From assembly GCA_947455165.1 (NCBI GenBank), contig CANGMP010000011.1, forward strand, positions 1 to 35,026: a DNA stretch of 35,026 nucleotides. Direction: 5' to 3'. The notes beneath the pieces were generated by a model. It did no database searches, was not told where the DNA came from, and worked only from the letters and a program-made list of their open reading frames with translations. This document shows, in pieces, positions 31,956 through 35,026 of this stretch (the first letter of the stretch is position 1; every line of letters begins with the position of its first letter). This stretch comes from Acidimicrobiaceae bacterium. GTDB taxonomy: Bacteria; Actinomycetota; Acidimicrobiia; Acidimicrobiales; RAAP-2. Both the position numbers and the translations under genes were made by a program.

Positions 31956-32422
31956 GCATCGTCTCAGTACCTCGCCGTCTAGTCGTTCGACCACCGTCGA
32001 CACCTGGTCGTACGAGTGGGCGTGTCGCGTCTCGTCAAGCAGTCCGGCGTGCCCGCCTCGTGCGTATTTCATTGATGACGCCGGCCGTATTCGTGGTCAT
32101 TGCCCTCATTCTCGTCGGTGCCCTCATCATGGCCAACGAACGTCAGATGCAAATCGGTTCGCTCCAGCGCCAGCTCATGGACGCGCAAGCCAACTATGCC
32201 CAGTCGGTTGATGACTTCACTCGAGCGGCGGCCCCCGAGCGCATCGCCACTGCGGCCGGCAGTATGCACCTCACCGTGCCCAAGCAGGTAATCCAGATTC
32301 AGGCGGCTCCCCTCAACGTTCCTCTGGGCCTGCCCAAGATTCGGGGCGGTTCCTCAGTAGTCTCGCGAGTTGTGACCTCCACACACCTCGTGATTGCATC
32401 ACCTGCGTCACCGAGTCGGTAG
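31952..32422 (+). CDS. ftsL: FtsL-like cell-division protein
   Basis: The 156-residue product has an Arg-rich cytosolic head of about 40 residues, one membrane segment (about 43-61) and an outward coiled-coil-like helix (ERQMQIGSLQRQLMDAQANYAQSVDDF). It ends in the typical AAPERIATAAGSMHLTVP motif. Topology and place between rsmH and ftsI identify it as FtsL rather than DivIC, although sequence similarity in this family is low. It would join the FtsQLB complex that activates septal peptidoglycan synthesis. Confidence 0.82.
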   Translation: MSIVSVPRRLVVRPPSTPGRTSGRVASRQAVRRARLVRISLMTPAVFVVIALILVGALIMANERQMQIGSLQRQLMDAQANYAQSVDDFTRAAAPERIATAAGSMHLTVPKQVIQIQAAPLNVPLGLPKIRGGSSVVSRVVTSTHLVIASPASPSR

Positions 32423-32428
32423 GGCGCG

Positions 32429-34240
32429 ATGACCGACGTACGTCCGCCGCTGGCCATACGCAAGCACGTCAATACCAATCGCCGCATTGGCATTGTTTGG
32501 CTCATGCTTCTCTTTCTCATGGGCGTTTTGCTCATTCCCTTGGCCAATATCCAGGTGGCCCAACACACGAAGTGGAAAACCAAGTCCAATCTTCAGGTTC
32601 GCCACACCATCAGCATTCCGGCGCTGCGCGGCGGAATCTACGATCGCTACGGGGCAGTGTTGGCCGTGTCTCGCCCCACGTACCAGGTCATTGCCAACAA
32701 CCTTCAGATCACTGAACCCAAGAAGACGGCCGAGCAGATCAGTCAGTGGGTCAAGATTCCCGTCAAGAAGTTGACCAAGATGCTGAAGCGTCACACGGGT
32801 TACTTGGTGCTCTCAAATTCACTCAGCGTCAACGATGGGCGCGACCTCAAGAAGTTGGCTCTGAATGGCTTGACGATTCTGCAGTCAACTGACCGGTCGT
32901 CACCAAACGGGTCGGTCGCTCGGTCGCTTATTGGCTACATCAACGCGTCGGGCGTGGGTTCGGCCGGCCTCGAAACACAGTTTGAATCACTCCTAGCCGG
33001 TCAGGCCGGCAAGGAAGAGACGCTGCTGAGCGAGACGGGTATTGCGCTGCCTGGATCGACGTCAAAAGTGCTGGCCCAGTCGAAGGCTGGAACCAGCCTG
33101 GAGCTGTCGATCGACTCGGCGTTGCAGTTCGTCACCGAACAGACGCTGGCTAAGCAGCTCCGTGCCACCGGGGGCTACACCGGCGTTGCCATGGTGATGG
33201 ACGTGCGCACCGGGGAGATCCTCGCGGATGCCTCCCTCGTCAACACCAACGTGCAGCCCGGTGCGCTGACGCCCGTGACCGACTGGGGTCGCGATGTTGG
33301 GGTGCCGGGTATTCGTCAAACCATCATGAACCTCGGCATCACACAGGTGTATTTGCCGGGTTCGGTCTTCAAGATCGTTCCATTCTCGGCCGCACTCCAA
33401 AGCGGAGCAATTACTCCCACGTCACGGTTCCAGGTGCCCTACTCCTTGAAGGTGGGCACCCGACTGTTTCACGACGCTGAACGACACGGTGTGTTGAACC
33501 TCAGCGCCACGGATGTTCTCAGTCAGAGTTCGAACATTGGCACGTACCTCATCGCTCGCCAGGTTGGTCGCGATGGCCTGCTTTCGCAGGTCAGTCGCAT
33601 GGGCTTTGGCCACATGACTGCACTGGACTATCCCGGTGAGTCGAGCGGGCTGTTGAAGACGAAGCAAACGTGGTCGGCCAGCGACATGGTGGCACTGCCA
33701 ATCGGTCAGGTAAACGCAGTGACGCCCCTTCAGGTTCTCGATGCCTATAACTCGATTGCCAATAAAGGCGTTTTTGTCCAGCCCAAACTGATTCGTGCTC
33801 GTATCTCCTCGGATGGGACGCTTCACCCGACACCGCCGAGCGCCAAGCACCGCGTGCTCTCCACATCGGTCGCCGCCCAACTCAACGCGATGTTGCAAAA
33901 AGTAGTTTCCGTCGGTACTGGTACGGCGGCGTTCGTACCTGGCTACTTGGTGGCTGGCAAAACCGGAACGTCACAGATTCCCAACCGCAACACCGCGAGC
34001 TTCATCAGCGGCGCCTACAACGCCAGCTTCGTGGGCTTTGCCCCGGCCGACCATCCCATCTTGTCGACCATCGTGGTCATTCAGCGCCCGCGTACCTCGA
34101 TTTTTGGTGGCGTGATTTCGGCGCCAGTGTTCCAGCGCATCATGGCCTACGCGATGCATCACTACAACATTCCGCTGACGACCCACACCGATCAGCACGT
34201 GACGCCAGGCCAGACCTCCTTCCACTCGGACGTGACCTGA
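32429..34240 (+). CDS. ftsI: septal peptidoglycan transpeptidase (class B PBP)
   Basis: The 603-residue product has one N-terminal membrane segment (about 26-45), the pedestal/dimerisation domain starting at RGGIYDRYGAVLAVS, and the penicillin-binding transpeptidase domain. The active-site Ser is in PGSVFKIV (Ser312, Lys315), the SxN motif is SSN near residue 368, and KTGTS lies near residue 511. No PASTA domain follows. It cross-links septal peptidoglycan with FtsW. It starts six bases after ftsL and overlaps murE by TGATG. Confidence 0.95.
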   Translation: MTDVRPPLAIRKHVNTNRRIGIVWLMLLFLMGVLLIPLANIQVAQHTKWKTKSNLQVRHTISIPALRGGIYDRYGAVLAVSRPTYQVIANNLQITEPKKTAEQISQWVKIPVKKLTKMLKRHTGYLVLSNSLSVNDGRDLKKLALNGLTILQSTDRSSPNGSVARSLIGYINASGVGSAGLETQFESLLAGQAGKEETLLSETGIALPGSTSKVLAQSKAGTSLELSIDSALQFVTEQTLAKQLRATGGYTGVAMVMDVRTGEILADASLVNTNVQPGALTPVTDWGRDVGVPGIRQTIMNLGITQVYLPGSVFKIVPFSAALQSGAITPTSRFQVPYSLKVGTRLFHDAERHGVLNLSATDVLSQSSNIGTYLIARQVGRDGLLSQVSRMGFGHMTALDYPGESSGLLKTKQTWSASDMVALPIGQVNAVTPLQVLDAYNSIANKGVFVQPKLIRARISSDGTLHPTPPSAKHRVLSTSVAAQLNAMLQKVVSVGTGTAAFVPGYLVAGKTGTSQIPNRNTASFISGAYNASFVGFAPADHPILSTIVVIQRPRTSIFGGVISAPVFQRIMAYAMHHYNIPLTTHTDQHVTPGQTSFHSDVT

Positions 34241-35026
34241 TGCGACTTAGCGAACTCTTTCCAGCGCGAGAGATTCCGAGTGCCGTCGCCGATGCGCGTG
34301 TTTCTCGCGTTGACATTGACTCTCGCCAGGTGGGCGAGGGGAGTGTCTTTTTCGCCCTCCCCGGCGGCACTGTTAACGGAGCGACCTTTATCGATCAGGC
34401 ACTCTGTGCCGGCGCGACCTACGTCGTGGCACAAGAGGGGGCCGTCTCTGATCACGAACGAGTTCTTCAGCTGCCAACGAATGAACTGTGGGCCGAGTTG
34501 GCGAATGCCTCCTATCGAATCGTTGGCGACCCGCAGCGTGAACTGGATATGGTCGGCGTAACCGGTACGAACGGGAAAACCAGCGTGGCGACCTTCGTGA
34601 CGTCACTGCTTCGCTACCTCGGTCGAGACGCCGCGACCATTGGAACCCTGACGCACGTTCGCACCACGCCCGAAGCACCCGAATTGGCTCGCACAATGCG
34701 GGCCTACCTCTCTGAGTGGCAGCCCGAGCCGGTCCACCCCGCAGTCGCGCTCGAAGTGTCAAGTCACGCCCTCGATCAGCACCGTGTTGACGGCCTGGTC
34801 TTTGACGTCGCCGTCTTTACCAATCTCTCGCACGACCACCTCGACTATCACGAGACCATGGATCGCTATCTCGCGGCCAAGGCCACGCTCTTCACCCCCG
34901 AGCGGAGCCGACACGCGGTCGTCTGGAACGACGGCGAGTGGTCCGAGAAACTCCTCTCGATGGCCACGACGACCGCCACGGTGCTCGAACCCGATTCACT
35001 TGGCGTCGTCGAGGCATCTATCGGGC
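34240..35026 (+). CDS. murE: UDP-N-acetylmuramyl-tripeptide synthetase (3' partial)
   Basis: The first 262 codons are present and the window ends inside the gene. The N-terminal UDP-binding domain (VDIDSRQVGEGSVFFALPG) is followed by the ATP loop GVTGTNGKTS and EVSSHALDQHRVDGLVFDVAVFTNLSHDHLDYHETM, which is typical of MurE. It adds the third amino acid (usually meso-diaminopimelate or Lys) to UDP-MurNAc-dipeptide; the specificity motif lies beyond the window. The ATG overlaps the ftsI stop. Confidence 0.95.
   Translation, partial: MRLSELFPAREIPSAVADARVSRVDIDSRQVGEGSVFFALPGGTVNGATFIDQALCAGATYVVAQEGAVSDHERVLQLPTNELWAELANASYRIVGDPQRELDMVGVTGTNGKTSVATFVTSLLRYLGRDAATIGTLTHVRTTPEAPELARTMRAYLSEWQPEPVHPAVALEVSSHALDQHRVDGLVFDVAVFTNLSHDHLDYHETMDRYLAAKATLFTPERSRHAVVWNDGEWSEKLLSMATTTATVLEPDSLGVVEASIG

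Overview
The window is a compact, moderately GC-rich bacterial chromosome segment. Several signs point to the Actinomycetota, probably an Acidimicrobiia-like lineage: a DUF3040 protein, a WS/DGAT acyltransferase, dense ATGA/GTGA/TAATG gene overlaps, frequent GTG starts, and a division cluster in the order mraZ-rsmH-ftsL-ftsI-murE. The lineage is inferred from gene content only.

Region 1 (about 1-4190) is accessory DNA. It opens inside the 3' end of an RHS/YD-repeat gene whose variable C-terminus is an Amidase_6-like (papain-fold) domain. A TAATG-coupled gene for a small membrane-anchored protein follows, in the position of an immunity gene. Next comes a promoterless second RHS tip ('orphan' module) that begins with a near-exact copy (29/32 nt) of the RHS junction, and then a two-TM protein placed as its immunity partner. 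These parts become visibly AT-richer exactly at the RHS junction. A decayed IS3-family element closes the block: its left inverted repeat supplies the last codons of the second immunity candidate, and its transposase carries an in-frame stop.

Region 2 (4252-13268) is metabolic: orn and an acyl-CoA synthetase on the minus strand; dut, a WS/DGAT acyltransferase and tRNA-Gly(GCC) on the plus strand; a GH36 alpha-galactosidase; then a coupled HSL-type esterase and a phosphonate-monoester-hydrolase-like sulfatase.

Region 3 (12675-27095) is rich in transport. It contains a TetR/MFS pair with two 15-bp operators, a polar amino-acid ABC importer coupled to a class III CoA-transferase, an ABC-2 exporter coupled to a nitroreductase, two more DHA2-type MFS pumps, msrA, a nitronate monooxygenase and NhaA.

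Region 4 (27019-30271) has a low-molecular-weight phosphatase and then a tightly overlapping plus-strand run: DUF3040, ROK kinase, a small conserved-looking protein, an HNH nuclease and a lipoate-ligase-like protein.

Region 5 (30347-35026) is the start of the dcw cluster, with MraZ-type direct repeats upstream of mraZ. murE is cut by the window edge.

The best candidate for an undescribed system is the RHS polymorphic-toxin locus in region 1. No CRISPR array, rRNA, plasmid origin or prophage was seen. No stretch over 300 bases lacks a gene.
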